A stretch of 64,000 nucleotides of DNA from JAAYUD01 sp963676865. GTDB lineage: Bacteria > Bacteroidota > Bacteroidia > Bacteroidales > Bacteroidaceae. Numbering within the stretch: the stretch's first letter is position 1; each line of letters begins with the position of its first letter. Positions 36,185 through 45,851 of the stretch are shown piece by piece. The stretch is from positions 2,480,001 to 2,544,000 of the forward strand of contig CAXXSS010000001.1 in assembly GCA_963676865.2 (NCBI GenBank). Reading direction: 5' to 3'. Made by a program: the position numbers and the translations under genes. The notes under the pieces were generated by a model. It made no database searches, was not told the origin of the DNA, and worked only from the letters and a program-made list of their open reading frames with translations.

Positions 36185-38710
36185 ATGAAATACTATTTAT
36201 TATCTTTTCTTTTCTCTGTCTTGTTTGTATTCCCCGCCAAAGCGGGCGAATGGATTAGAATTAATCAACTTGGCTATTTGCCGATGTCTACGAAGGTTGC
36301 CGTATTTATGAGCAATGATGCAGCGCATGTGAATAAATTTGAAATTTTGGATGTCTATACAAAGAAAGTTGTTTTTGAATCATCTGTATCTGAAGTGAAA
36401 TCAACAGGAAAGTTAGGGATGATGAAAGCTACATATCGTTTAAACTTCAGTCGCTTTAGTAGGCCTGGCACTTATTTTATTAGGGTAGGAGAGTGCGTCT
36501 CTCCAAATTTTCCTATCAACGGTGCGGTATATAACGGTACTGCGGACTATGTATTGAAATACATGAGACAACAACGTTGCGGTTTCAATCCTTTTTTGAA
36601 AGACAGTTGTCATACTAAAGATGGTTATATTGTATATCATCCTACGAAAACCGGTCAGCATATTGATGTTCGTGGGGGGTGGCATGATGCTTCGGATTGT
36701 CTTCAGTATACTACGACTTCCGCCAATGCCATTTATCAGATGATGTTTGCATATCAACAGAATCCCGGAGCTTTCGGAGATTACTGTCAGGCTAACGGCT
36801 TGCCCGGAGCCAACGGTATTCCCGATGTTATTGATGAAATCTACTGGGGTATGGATTGGTTGAGCCGTATGAATCCTGAAAAAGGCGAATTGTACAATCA
36901 GATAGCAGACGATCGTGACCATATTGGTATGAAATTGCCACACGATGATCCAGCCGATTATGGATACGGTCCTAACAATGGGCGGCCGGTATATTTTTGC
37001 ACCGGCAAGCCCCAACAACGTGGTAAGTTTATGAATGCCACGACCGGTGTTGCCAGTACAGCCGGGAAATTTGTCTCTGATTTTGCCTTGGGATCACAAA
37101 TATTGAAACCTTTTTATCCTAAATTTGCCGAAATAATAGGCAATAAGGCTACGGATGCATATCAACAAGGCGTAGAACAACCGGGTAATTGTCAGACGGT
37201 TTCGGTTGTCTCTCCATATATATACGAGGAAGATAATTGGGTAGATGATATGGAGCTTGGGGCAATGGAACTTTATCATAAGACGGGCGATAAGAAATAT
37301 TTGGACCAAGCGCTCGAATATGGGCGGCGTGAACCGATGACTCCATGGATGGGTGCTGATAGCGCTCGCCATTATCAATGGTATCCCTTTATGAATATGG
37401 GGCATTATCAGTTGGCTCGCACCAATAACGATAGGGTTAAAGCGGAGTTTATTCGTAATTTGAAAACGGGTATTGAACGTACATTTGAAAAAGCTCAAGG
37501 ATCTCCCTTCTTATATGGTATTCCTACGGTATGGTGCTCTAATAATCTGACGACGGCTATGCTCACTCAATGCATACTTTACAGACAATTGACAGGCGAT
37601 CGTCAATATGAAGAAATGGAAGGTTCGTTGCGCGATTGGCTTTTGGGGTGTAATCCTTGGGGAGTCAGTATGATTGTAGAACTGCCGCTGAGTGGTAATT
37701 ATCCTCATCAACCGCATTCGTGTTTGGTATTTGAAAATGTTGGAAATACTACTGGCGGACTTGTGGATGGTCCGGTATATACAACGATTTTCAACAGTCT
37801 GAAAGGTGTCAATATCGTGAAAGGTATTAATGGTGGTGGAGCGAATAACTACGAAGAGTTTCAACCGGATAATATGGTTTACCATGACAATATGCATGAT
37901 TATTCGACCAATGAACCTACGATGGATGGTACAGCCTCTCTTACATTCCCTTTATCGACCTATCAGGAAGAGGGAAAGCAGCAAAGCGAAGCAAAGGAGG
38001 ATAAGAATATTTATTTCGATGGTGGTATTATCCGTACCGATCCGGCTAAAAAGAATATCTGCTTGGTATTTACAGCTGCCGATAAAGCGGATGGAGCAGA
38101 AACGATCATATCAACATTGAAAAAGAATCATATTCACGGTGGGTTCTTTTTCACAGGAGAATTTTATCATAAATATCCTGATATTGTAAAGCGGCTCATT
38201 GCTGATGGTCATTACGTAGGGAGTCATAGTTACGGGCACTTGCTCTATTCACCCTGGTCTAATCGCGATTCCCTGCTTATTACTCACGAACAATTCGATA
38301 AGGATATGCTAATGAGTTATGAATTAATGCAGAAGTTCGGCATTGATAAAGAAAAGACAGCCTATTTTATTCCTCCATACGAATATTATAATAGCACTAT
38401 TGCTTCGTGGGCGAAACAATTGGGACTACAAATTATTAATTTTACTCCCGGTACAGGTAGTAATGCCGATTATACGACACCCGATATGAAAAGTTATAAG
38501 AGCAGTAAAGTGCTTTATGATCAAATCATGAAAGAAGAGAAAAAAGATCCGAACGGATTGAATGGGCATTTTTTGATGATCCATTTTGGTACTGACGATG
38601 CCCGAACGGATAAGTTCTACACTCTGATGCCTAAACTTATTAAAGCATTGCAAAAGAAAGGATATCGTTTCGTATCGGTAGAAGAAGCATTGGGGCTCAA
38701 AATGGAATGA
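36185..38710 (+). CDS. GH9 endoglucanase fused to a polysaccharide deacetylase-like domain
   Basis: 841-residue exported enzyme. Signal peptide to about Ala20. An N-terminal Ig-like cellulase domain (about 22-105, IRINQLGYLPMSTKVAVF) precedes the GH9 catalytic domain (about 115-590). The GH9 residues are present: DVRGGWHDASD with Asp168 and Asp171, and the general acid Glu577 in YSTNEPTMDG. Residues about 612-841 are a NodB/CE4-like domain: HSYGHLLYS keeps the His-x-x-x-His metal pair, but the first motif, normally TFDDG, reads FTAADKADG, so the usual metal-binding Asp pair is altered. It probably cleaves beta-1,4-glucan or a mixed hemicellulose in the periplasm; the deacetylase may be inactive or non-canonical. 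It stands alone with its own promoter beside accessory DNA. Confidence 0.92.
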   Translation: MKYYLLSFLFSVLFVFPAKAGEWIRINQLGYLPMSTKVAVFMSNDAAHVNKFEILDVYTKKVVFESSVSEVKSTGKLGMMKATYRLNFSRFSRPGTYFIRVGECVSPNFPINGAVYNGTADYVLKYMRQQRCGFNPFLKDSCHTKDGYIVYHPTKTGQHIDVRGGWHDASDCLQYTTTSANAIYQMMFAYQQNPGAFGDYCQANGLPGANGIPDVIDEIYWGMDWLSRMNPEKGELYNQIADDRDHIGMKLPHDDPADYGYGPNNGRPVYFCTGKPQQRGKFMNATTGVASTAGKFVSDFALGSQILKPFYPKFAEIIGNKATDAYQQGVEQPGNCQTVSVVSPYIYEEDNWVDDMELGAMELYHKTGDKKYLDQALEYGRREPMTPWMGADSARHYQWYPFMNMGHYQLARTNNDRVKAEFIRNLKTGIERTFEKAQGSPFLYGIPTVWCSNNLTTAMLTQCILYRQLTGDRQYEEMEGSLRDWLLGCNPWGVSMIVELPLSGNYPHQPHSCLVFENVGNTTGGLVDGPVYTTIFNSLKGVNIVKGINGGGANNYEEFQPDNMVYHDNMHDYSTNEPTMDGTASLTFPLSTYQEEGKQQSEAKEDKNIYFDGGIIRTDPAKKNICLVFTAADKADGAETIISTLKKNHIHGGFFFTGEFYHKYPDIVKRLIADGHYVGSHSYGHLLYSPWSNRDSLLITHEQFDKDMLMSYELMQKFGIDKEKTAYFIPPYEYYNSTIASWAKQLGLQIINFTPGTGSNADYTTPDMKSYKSSKVLYDQIMKEEKKDPNGLNGHFLMIHFGTDDARTDKFYTLMPKLIKALQKKGYRFVSVEEALGLKME

Positions 38711-38867
38711 CCCCAAGTGCAGTCTTCCATAGCACTGCGTATCCCCCATATACAAAATATATCCAAAAGGAACAGTCTCGCTTAATAATTTTATACAATT
38801 TAAAATTTATTCAATCATAATTCATAATTCATAAATCAAAATCCATTAAAATATAATTTATAAGTTG

Positions 38868-38875
38868 TATATTTG
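38868..38875 (+). promoter_or_regulatory. -7 box of the nuo operon
   Basis: TATATTTG followed by CACC matches TAnnTTTG; no clear -33. The expected start is near 38882, giving a 92-base leader to nuoA. Confidence 0.6.
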
Positions 38876-38973
38876 CACCGATTTTTTGTGGCTTTTGCAA
38901 AATGGGGTTTACAATTTAGGAATGTAAACATGCCCTTAAAAACATTTTATTCAAAATATATAATTTATAGATT

Positions 38974-39324
38974 ATGAATTTTATACTATTGCTCGTTGTT
39001 TTATTAACAGCAATTGCATTTGTCGGCATCGTGATAGTCTTAGCGAAAGCTATTTCTCCTCGTTCGTACAATGCTCAGAAATTCGAACCTTATGAATGTG
39101 GTATACCAACTCGTGGTAAAACATGGATGCAGTTTCGTGTAGGCTACTACTTGTTTGCAATTCTCTTCTTGATGTTCGATGTTGAAACAGTCCTTCTTTT
39201 CCCATGGGCTGCCATTGTTCGGCAAACCGGTGTTCCGGCGTTATTAGGTGTTCTCTTCTTTTTCGTAATTTTAGCGCTGGGACTTGCTTATGCCTGGCGG
39301 AAAGGAGCTTTGGAATGGAAATAA
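38974..39324 (+). CDS. nuoA: NADH-quinone oxidoreductase subunit A
   Basis: 116-residue membrane subunit of respiratory complex I. Three membrane helices (about 2-23, 57-77, 86-107) and the conserved loop KFEPYECGIPTRG, whose Cys lies near the quinone channel. First gene of the nuo operon; the stop (39322-39324) overlaps nuoB by 10 bases. Confidence 0.95.
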   Translation: MNFILLLVVLLTAIAFVGIVIVLAKAISPRSYNAQKFEPYECGIPTRGKTWMQFRVGYYLFAILFLMFDVETVLLFPWAAIVRQTGVPALLGVLFFFVILALGLAYAWRKGALEWK

Positions 39325-39908
39325 CAAAGAAACCAAAAATTAAAGACATCCCTTATGACGAGTTTATCGACAATGGCTCTCTTGAAGAGCTGGTGAAGGA
39401 GCTAAACCAAGGACGCACTAATGTTATACTTGGAGCTTTGGATGATGTAGTCAATTGGGGACGTAGTAATTCTCTTTGGCCCTTGACTTTTGCCACAAGC
39501 TGTTGCGGTATCGAATTTATGGCTCTTGGAGCAGCACGCTATGATATGGCTCGCTTTGGGTTCGAAGTAGCTCGCTCAAGTCCACGTCAAGCAGATATGA
39601 TTATGGTCTGTGGTACTATTACCAATAAGATGGCACCGGTATTGAAGCGCCTTTATGATCAGATGGCTGATCCGAAATATGTGATTGCTGTCGGTGGTTG
39701 TGCCGTTTCGGGTGGACCATTTGTTAAGTCATATCATGTACTCAATGGTGTAGACAAAATACTGCCTGTTGATGTTTATATTCCTGGCTGTCCTCCTAGA
39801 CCGGAAGCTTTCTACTATGGAATGATGCAATTGCAGCGAAAAGTTAAAATAGAGAAATTCTTCGGCGGAGTAAATAAAAAACAGAAGAAAGAACAATCTG
39901 AAGAATAG
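39315..39908 (+). CDS. nuoB: NADH-quinone oxidoreductase subunit B
   Basis: 197 residues from ATG 39315, inside the end of nuoA. Carries cluster N2, the last [4Fe-4S] before quinone: tandem cysteines in TSCCGIEFMALG, then CGTITNKM and the GCPPRPE cysteine. The start at 39315 (MEITKKPKIKDIPYDEF) is chosen because 39204 lies within nuoA. The complex reduces menaquinone and pumps ions. Confidence 0.96.
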   Translation: MEITKKPKIKDIPYDEFIDNGSLEELVKELNQGRTNVILGALDDVVNWGRSNSLWPLTFATSCCGIEFMALGAARYDMARFGFEVARSSPRQADMIMVCGTITNKMAPVLKRLYDQMADPKYVIAVGGCAVSGGPFVKSYHVLNGVDKILPVDVYIPGCPPRPEAFYYGMMQLQRKVKIEKFFGGVNKKQKKEQSEE

Positions 39909-39913
39909 TATTT

Positions 39914-41506
39914 ATGGAAGAAATTAAATATATCGAACCGGCAGCTTTGCGCGATGAAATGCTACGTCTGCGCAATGAGGAAAAGATGGATTTTCTGGAA
40001 AGTTTGACCGGTATGGACTGGGGAGTGCCCACTGAAGGCGATGCTCCCGGTACAGTTCGCGGTTTGGGTATTGTTTATCACCTCGAATCGACAGAAACTC
40101 ATGAACGTGTAGCACTGGAGACCTCTACTCTCGATAGAGAACATCCGGAATTGCCTACCGTAAGTGATATTTGGAAAACGGCTAAAATAAACGAGCGTGA
40201 GGTTTATGATTTTTATGGAATCATATTTATAGGTCATACCGATATGCGCCGTATCTATTTGCGTAATGATTGGGTAGGCTATCCGCTTCGTAAGGATGAT
40301 GATCCTGAGAAAGAGAATCCACTTCGCATGGATAACGAGGAAACTGTTGACGAAACGATAGAAATAGAGTTGGGTGCCGACGGTACTATCAAAAATAAGA
40401 AAGATCTTATTTTTGATGACGAAGAATATGTGGTTAATATTGGTCCACAGCACCCGGCAACTCATGGTGTGCTTCGTTTTCGCGTATCACTTGAGGGTGA
40501 AATGATTAAAAAAATTGATCCGATATTGGGTTATATTCACCGTGGTATTGAGAAGATGAATGAAAGTTTGACCTATCCTCAAACCTTGGCTTTGACCGAC
40601 CGATTGGATTATCTTGCGGCAATGCAGAATCGCCATGCACTTTGTATGTGTATTGAAAAAGCGATGGGCATTGAAATTAGTGAACGAACACAATATATTC
40701 GTACCATTATGGACGAATTGCAACGTATTGATTCACACTTGCTCTATTATGGTTGCCTTGCCATGGACCTTGGTGCTCTGACTGCTTTCTTCTATGGTTT
40801 CCGAGATCGTGAAAAGATTCTTGATATTTTTGAAGAAACTTGTGGAGGACGTCTTACCCTTAACTATAATATGATAGGTGGCGTTCAATCTGATATACAT
40901 CCTAACTTTGTAAAAAGAGTAAAGGATTTCATTAAATACCTGCGAGGTGTAATTCATGAGTATCATGACATCTTTACTGGAAATATTATTGCTCAGAACC
41001 GAATGAAGGGTGTGGGTGTATTGAGTAGAGAAGATGTTATCTCTTATGGTGCTACCGGTGGTACGGGACGTGCTAGCGGTTGGCATTGCGATGTTCGTAA
41101 GCGTATGCCGTATGCAATGTATGACAAGGTGAATTTTAAAGAGATTATTTATACTGAAGGCGATTCTTTTGCTCGATATATGGTTCGTATGGACGAGATC
41201 ATGGAAAGTATGAATATTATCGAACAGCTGATAGACAATATTCCTGAAGGTGAATATAAGGTTAAAACTAAACCTATTATTAAAGTTCCCGAAGGACAGT
41301 ATTATCAGGCTGTAGAAGCTAGTCGTGGCGAATTTGGCGTATTCTTGGAGAGCCATGGCGATAAATATCCTTATCGCTTACACTATCGCTCTACCGGATT
41401 GCCTTTGGCTGATATAGTAGATACTGCTTGTCGCGGAGAAAAAATAGCCGACTTGATAACTGTCGGCGGAACGTTGGATTATGTTGTACCGGATATAGAT
41501 AGATAA
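39914..41506 (+). CDS. nuoCD: NADH-quinone oxidoreductase subunit C/D fusion
   Basis: 530 residues combining NuoC (about 1-130, including ERHEVYDFYGI-like REVYDFYGIIF and RRIYLRNDWVGYPLRKD) and NuoD (about 170-530, beginning NIGPQHPATHGVLRF). The His of HPATHG lines the quinone pocket. The fusion is known from enterobacteria and Bacteroidetes. Five bases separate it from nuoB. Confidence 0.95.
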   Translation: MEEIKYIEPAALRDEMLRLRNEEKMDFLESLTGMDWGVPTEGDAPGTVRGLGIVYHLESTETHERVALETSTLDREHPELPTVSDIWKTAKINEREVYDFYGIIFIGHTDMRRIYLRNDWVGYPLRKDDDPEKENPLRMDNEETVDETIEIELGADGTIKNKKDLIFDDEEYVVNIGPQHPATHGVLRFRVSLEGEMIKKIDPILGYIHRGIEKMNESLTYPQTLALTDRLDYLAAMQNRHALCMCIEKAMGIEISERTQYIRTIMDELQRIDSHLLYYGCLAMDLGALTAFFYGFRDREKILDIFEETCGGRLTLNYNMIGGVQSDIHPNFVKRVKDFIKYLRGVIHEYHDIFTGNIIAQNRMKGVGVLSREDVISYGATGGTGRASGWHCDVRKRMPYAMYDKVNFKEIIYTEGDSFARYMVRMDEIMESMNIIEQLIDNIPEGEYKVKTKPIIKVPEGQYYQAVEASRGEFGVFLESHGDKYPYRLHYRSTGLPLADIVDTACRGEKIADLITVGGTLDYVVPDIDR

Positions 41507-41511
41507 TAGAT

Positions 41512-42588
41512 ATGTTTGACTTTAGTATTGTAACAAATTGGGTGCACTCAACGCTAACTTCGGTAATGCCGGAAGGTTGGGCTGTACTCATTGAATGTGT
41601 AGTCATTGCTGTATGGATTATCACCCTCTACGCATTGCTGGCTATTGCGCTAATATACATGGAACGTAAGGTCTGCGGCTTCTTTCAGTGCCGTCTCGGC
41701 CCTAACCGAGTTGGTAAATGGGGCTGTTTTCAGGTCTTTGCCGATGTATTGAAGATGCTTACGAAGGAAATCTTCAATCCTAAGAATGCTGACCAGTTTT
41801 TGTATAATCTGGCTCCTTTCTTAGTAATCATCGCATCGTTTCTCACTTTCTCTTGTTTACCTATTAATAAAGGTGCAAGTATTTTGGATTTCAATGTTGG
41901 CGTCTTCTTCCTGCTGGCTGCTTCGAGTATCGGAGTTTTGGGTATTCTCCTTGCCGGTTGGGGATCTAACAATAAATATTCTTTAATTGGTGCTATGCGA
42001 AGCGGTGCTCAGATTGTGAGCTACGAGCTTTCTGCCGGTTTGAGTATTATGACGGCTGTTGTGCTGACGGGAACAATGTCTTTCTCTGGTATTATTGAAT
42101 ATCAAGCTGATGGATGGTTGATTTTCAAGGGACATATACCTGCGATAATCGCATTCCTTACTTATCTAGTGGCAGGCAATGCGGAATGTAACCGTGGGCC
42201 GTTCGACTTACCGGAAGCGGAAAGTGAATTGACTGCCGGATACCATACTGAATATTCGGGTATGCACTTCGGTTTCTTTTATTTGGCTGAATATTTGAAT
42301 ATGTTCATTATTGCTGCTGTTGCTGCTACTATCTTCTTAGGAGGCTGGATGCCACTTCATATTGGCGGACTTGATGGATTCAACGCTGTAATGGATTTTA
42401 TTCCAGGAGTTGTTTGGTTTTTTGCCAAGGCATTTTTTGTAGTCTTCCTTTTGATGTGGATTAAATGGACATTCCCGCGTTTACGTATTGACCAATTGTT
42501 GTCTTTCGAATGGAAATACTTAATGCCGATTTGTATGGTTAACTTATTGTTAATGACATTAATGGTGGTCTTCGGATTACATTTCTAA
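41512..42588 (+). CDS. nuoH: NADH-quinone oxidoreductase subunit H
   Basis: 358-residue membrane subunit linking the quinone site to the proton path. Eight or so membrane helices and the signature loops ERKVCGFFQCRLGPNRVG and NRGPFDLPEAESELTAGYHT with the conserved acidic residues of the E-channel. Confidence 0.96.
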   Translation: MFDFSIVTNWVHSTLTSVMPEGWAVLIECVVIAVWIITLYALLAIALIYMERKVCGFFQCRLGPNRVGKWGCFQVFADVLKMLTKEIFNPKNADQFLYNLAPFLVIIASFLTFSCLPINKGASILDFNVGVFFLLAASSIGVLGILLAGWGSNNKYSLIGAMRSGAQIVSYELSAGLSIMTAVVLTGTMSFSGIIEYQADGWLIFKGHIPAIIAFLTYLVAGNAECNRGPFDLPEAESELTAGYHTEYSGMHFGFFYLAEYLNMFIIAAVAATIFLGGWMPLHIGGLDGFNAVMDFIPGVVWFFAKAFFVVFLLMWIKWTFPRLRIDQLLSFEWKYLMPICMVNLLLMTLMVVFGLHF

Positions 42589-42602
42589 TGGAGGATTGAA
42601 AA

Positions 42603-43085
42603 ATGAAAAATGAACATAATACATATTTAGGACTTGTTTTCGGAGCGATAAAAACCCTTCTTGTTGGTATGAAAACCAGTATCAAGGTCTATTTCCGCAA
42701 AAAAGTCACTGAACAATATCCTGAGAATCGTAAAGAATTGAAGATGTTCGACCGCTTTCGTGGTACATTGACAATGCCTCATAATGAGAAAAACGAACAT
42801 CATTGTATTGCTTGTGGACTTTGCGATATAGCTTGCCCTAATGATACGATCAAAGTGATCAGTAAGAATATAGAGACTGAAGATGGCAAGAAAAAGCGTA
42901 TCTTGGATAGATATGAATACAATCTCGGCTCTTGTATATTTTGCATGCTTTGCGTTAATGCTTGTCCTCACGATGCGATCACATTTGATCAAGATTTTGA
43001 ACATGCTGTGTTTGATAGATCAAAATTGATTATGAAGCTGAATCACGAAGGCAGTAAAGTCGAAGAAAAGAAAAAAGAACAATAA
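42603..43085 (+). CDS. nuoI: NADH-quinone oxidoreductase subunit I
   Basis: 160-residue ferredoxin-like subunit with two [4Fe-4S] sites: CIACGLCDIACP and CIFCMLCVNACP. These pass electrons to NuoB. In a complex without NuoEFG this subunit is the likely docking point for the electron donor. Confidence 0.95.
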   Translation: MKNEHNTYLGLVFGAIKTLLVGMKTSIKVYFRKKVTEQYPENRKELKMFDRFRGTLTMPHNEKNEHHCIACGLCDIACPNDTIKVISKNIETEDGKKKRILDRYEYNLGSCIFCMLCVNACPHDAITFDQDFEHAVFDRSKLIMKLNHEGSKVEEKKKEQ

Positions 43086-43087
43086 TA

Positions 43088-43612
43088 ATGGAAATAACTA
43101 TTCAAACAGTAGTCTTCCTCTTTCTGGCGTTATTTATCACTCTGACGTCAGTATTGACAGTGACTACACAACGCATAGTGCGTTCGGCAACTTATCTGCT
43201 CTTTACGCTTTTCGCGACAGCAGGTATTTATTTTTTGTTGGGTTACACATTCCTCGGTTCGGTACAAATGATTGTTTATGCCGGAGGTATTATGGTGCTC
43301 TATGTATTCTCTATCTTGTTGACAAGCGGCAGAGGTGATAATGTGGAAAGAATTAAGAACAGTAGGATGTTTGCTGTATTAGCTGCGGTTTTGGGTGGTG
43401 CAGCGATTCTTCTATTCATTTATTCTAAATACCAGTTTCTGCAAATCGGCGATAACAAAGTAACGGAAGTTACTATTCAGTCACTTGGTACGAATTTAAT
43501 GTCAAGTAATAAATACGGATACTTACTGCCTTTTGAAGCAATCAGTGTTTTTCTGCTCGCTTGTATCGTAGGTGGTATTGTTATAGCACAAAAAGAGGAG
43601 GATAAAAAATGA
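43088..43612 (+). CDS. nuoJ: NADH-quinone oxidoreductase subunit J
   Basis: 174-residue membrane subunit with five helices and the conserved segment GSVQMIVYAGGIMVLYVF. Overlaps nuoK by 4 bases (ATGA). Confidence 0.94.
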   Translation: MEITIQTVVFLFLALFITLTSVLTVTTQRIVRSATYLLFTLFATAGIYFLLGYTFLGSVQMIVYAGGIMVLYVFSILLTSGRGDNVERIKNSRMFAVLAAVLGGAAILLFIYSKYQFLQIGDNKVTEVTIQSLGTNLMSSNKYGYLLPFEAISVFLLACIVGGIVIAQKEEDKK

Positions 43613-43917
43613 TAAGCATTATTTGTTATCTGATAGTTTCGACTATCATGCTTTGTGCAGGTATTTACGGTTTCTTTACCCGGCACAATCTGCTGGCAAT
43701 GTTAATCTCCGTAGAACTTATGTTGAATGCAACCGATATTAATTTTGCGGTATTCAACAGATTGCTTTATCCTAACGGACAGGAAGGATATTTCTTTGCA
43801 TTGTTCTCTATTGCTATTTCGGCAGCCGAAACGGCTATTGCCATCGCAATAATGATAAACATCTATAGAAATATTCGTAGCATTCAGGTAGACAAGATCA
43901 ATAAGATGAAATGGTAA
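43609..43917 (+). CDS. nuoK: NADH-quinone oxidoreductase subunit K
   Basis: 102 residues, three helices, with membrane glutamates in LISVELMLNA and AAETAIAIAI that form the E-channel. Coupled to nuoJ. Confidence 0.95.
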   Translation: MISIICYLIVSTIMLCAGIYGFFTRHNLLAMLISVELMLNATDINFAVFNRLLYPNGQEGYFFALFSIAISAAETAIAIAIMINIYRNIRSIQVDKINKMKW

Positions 43918-43942
43918 AACGAATAAATACTTATTATACGAT

Positions 43943-45838
43943 ATGGAAATAACAATATTTATAATACTTCTTCCTCTCTTATCTTTTGTCTTTTTAGGAT
44001 TAGCAGGGAAGTGGCTATCGCACCGTGCGGCTGGCTTGTTTGGTACTGCCGTATTGGGAGTTGTCACGATATTGTCGTACTATACGGCATATGCCTATTT
44101 TACAGCTCCCCGACTTGCCGATGGAACTTTTGCGACACTCGTACCTTATAATTTTCAGTGGTTGCCTCTTTTCTTAGGGGCGATGAAATTCAACTTGGGC
44201 GTCTTGTTAGACCCGATTTCTGTGATGATGCTGATCGTAATATCTACCGTTAGTTTGATGGTACATATTTATTCTTTTGGCTATATGCATGGAGAGAGGG
44301 GTTTTCAACGTTACTATGCCTTCCTGTCATTGTTTACAATGTCAATGTTGGGATTGGTTGTTGCAACGAACATTTTTCAGATGTATTTGTTTTGGGAGCT
44401 TGTGGGCGTATCTTCTTATTTGCTCATTGGTTTCTATTTTACAAAAGCTCCGGCTGTCGCAGCATCTAAAAAAGCTTTTATTGTCACTCGCTTTGCTGAC
44501 TTAGGCTTTTTAATCGGTATCTTGATTTATGGATTCTACGTAGGAACATTCGACTTTGTTGGTCCCAATACCAGTGCAGCTGTTGGCGGAGCCAAGATGA
44601 TACCTTTAGCATTAGGGCTGATGTTTATCGGTGGTGCGGGTAAGAGTGCTATGTTTCCGTTACATATCTGGTTGCCCGATGCTATGGAAGGACCTACTCC
44701 TGTATCGGCTTTGATCCATGCGGCTACGATGGTTGTCGCAGGTGTTTATCTGGTGGCAAGGATGTTCCCTCTATTTATAGCTTTTGCACCTAATGTACTT
44801 CATATAGTAGCTTATGTAGCTGCCTTTACAGCCTTTTATGCGGCGGCTGTCGCGATTGCTCAAACAGATATCAAGCGTGTGCTGGCATTCTCTACTATTT
44901 CACAGATTGGTTTCATGTTGGTTGCACTTGGTGTTTGTACATCGGTAGAACCCGAAGCTGGTGGATTGGGATATATGGCAGCTATGTTTCACTTGTTTAC
45001 TCATGCAATGTTCAAGGCGTGCCTTTTCCTTTGTGCGGGTTGTATTATAGAACAAGTTCATAGCAATGAAATGGAAATGATGGGTGGTCTGCGAAAATAC
45101 ATGCCGATAACTCACATCGCTTTCTTGTTCTCTTGTTTGGCTATTTCAGGTATTCCTCCTTTTTCGGGCTTTTTCTCGAAAGATGAGATATTAAGCGCTT
45201 GTTTCGCATTCAATCCTATTATGGGATGGATAATGACAGCTATTGCCGCCATGACAGCATTCTATATGTTCCGTTTGTATTATGGTATATTCTGGGGTAA
45301 GGAAAATGTAGAGCATCACACTGCTCATAAACCTCACGAAGCTCCGGCTACAATGACCATACCTCTGATCATTTTATCTGTTGTTACATTCTTTTTTGGG
45401 TGGACAGTGCCTTTTGGACATTTTATTTCTCCGAATGGTAAATCGTTTGATTCACATCTTGAAACTAGCGTAGCTATTACAAGTGTTGTTATCGCCATCC
45501 TTTCTATTCTTATAGCAAGAACGATGTATCGGAAAGAAAAGCAAGTGCTTGCAGATTCTCTTCAGAAAAGATTCAAAGGACTATGGACTGCAGCACATCA
45601 TCGCTTCTACATTGACGAAGTTTATCAGTTCGTTACTCATCGCATTATTTTCGGATGTGTTTCTCGACCGATAGCTTGGTTTGACAGACACGTAGTAGAT
45701 GGTTTCTTCAATTTCTTAGCATGGTCTACAAATGCTCTCAGCTATCAAATCCGTGGATTCCAGAGTGGCGAAATTCAGCAGTATACTTATGTGTTCTTAA
45801 TTGGAACGTTGCTGCTTATTTTATTATTAATTTTATAA
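43943..45838 (+). CDS. nuoL: NADH-quinone oxidoreductase subunit L
   Basis: 631-residue antiporter-like subunit at the distal end of the membrane arm, with many helices. Shows the antiporter signatures LFWELVGVSSYLLIGFY (Glu of the proton path), GKSAMFPLHIWLPDAMEGPT and STISQIGFML, and the long C-terminal lateral helix region. Confidence 0.96.
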   Translation: MEITIFIILLPLLSFVFLGLAGKWLSHRAAGLFGTAVLGVVTILSYYTAYAYFTAPRLADGTFATLVPYNFQWLPLFLGAMKFNLGVLLDPISVMMLIVISTVSLMVHIYSFGYMHGERGFQRYYAFLSLFTMSMLGLVVATNIFQMYLFWELVGVSSYLLIGFYFTKAPAVAASKKAFIVTRFADLGFLIGILIYGFYVGTFDFVGPNTSAAVGGAKMIPLALGLMFIGGAGKSAMFPLHIWLPDAMEGPTPVSALIHAATMVVAGVYLVARMFPLFIAFAPNVLHIVAYVAAFTAFYAAAVAIAQTDIKRVLAFSTISQIGFMLVALGVCTSVEPEAGGLGYMAAMFHLFTHAMFKACLFLCAGCIIEQVHSNEMEMMGGLRKYMPITHIAFLFSCLAISGIPPFSGFFSKDEILSACFAFNPIMGWIMTAIAAMTAFYMFRLYYGIFWGKENVEHHTAHKPHEAPATMTIPLIILSVVTFFFGWTVPFGHFISPNGKSFDSHLETSVAITSVVIAILSILIARTMYRKEKQVLADSLQKRFKGLWTAAHHRFYIDEVYQFVTHRIIFGCVSRPIAWFDRHVVDGFFNFLAWSTNALSYQIRGFQSGEIQQYTYVFLIGTLLLILLLIL

Positions 45839-45851
45839 TTGGTATAACGAT

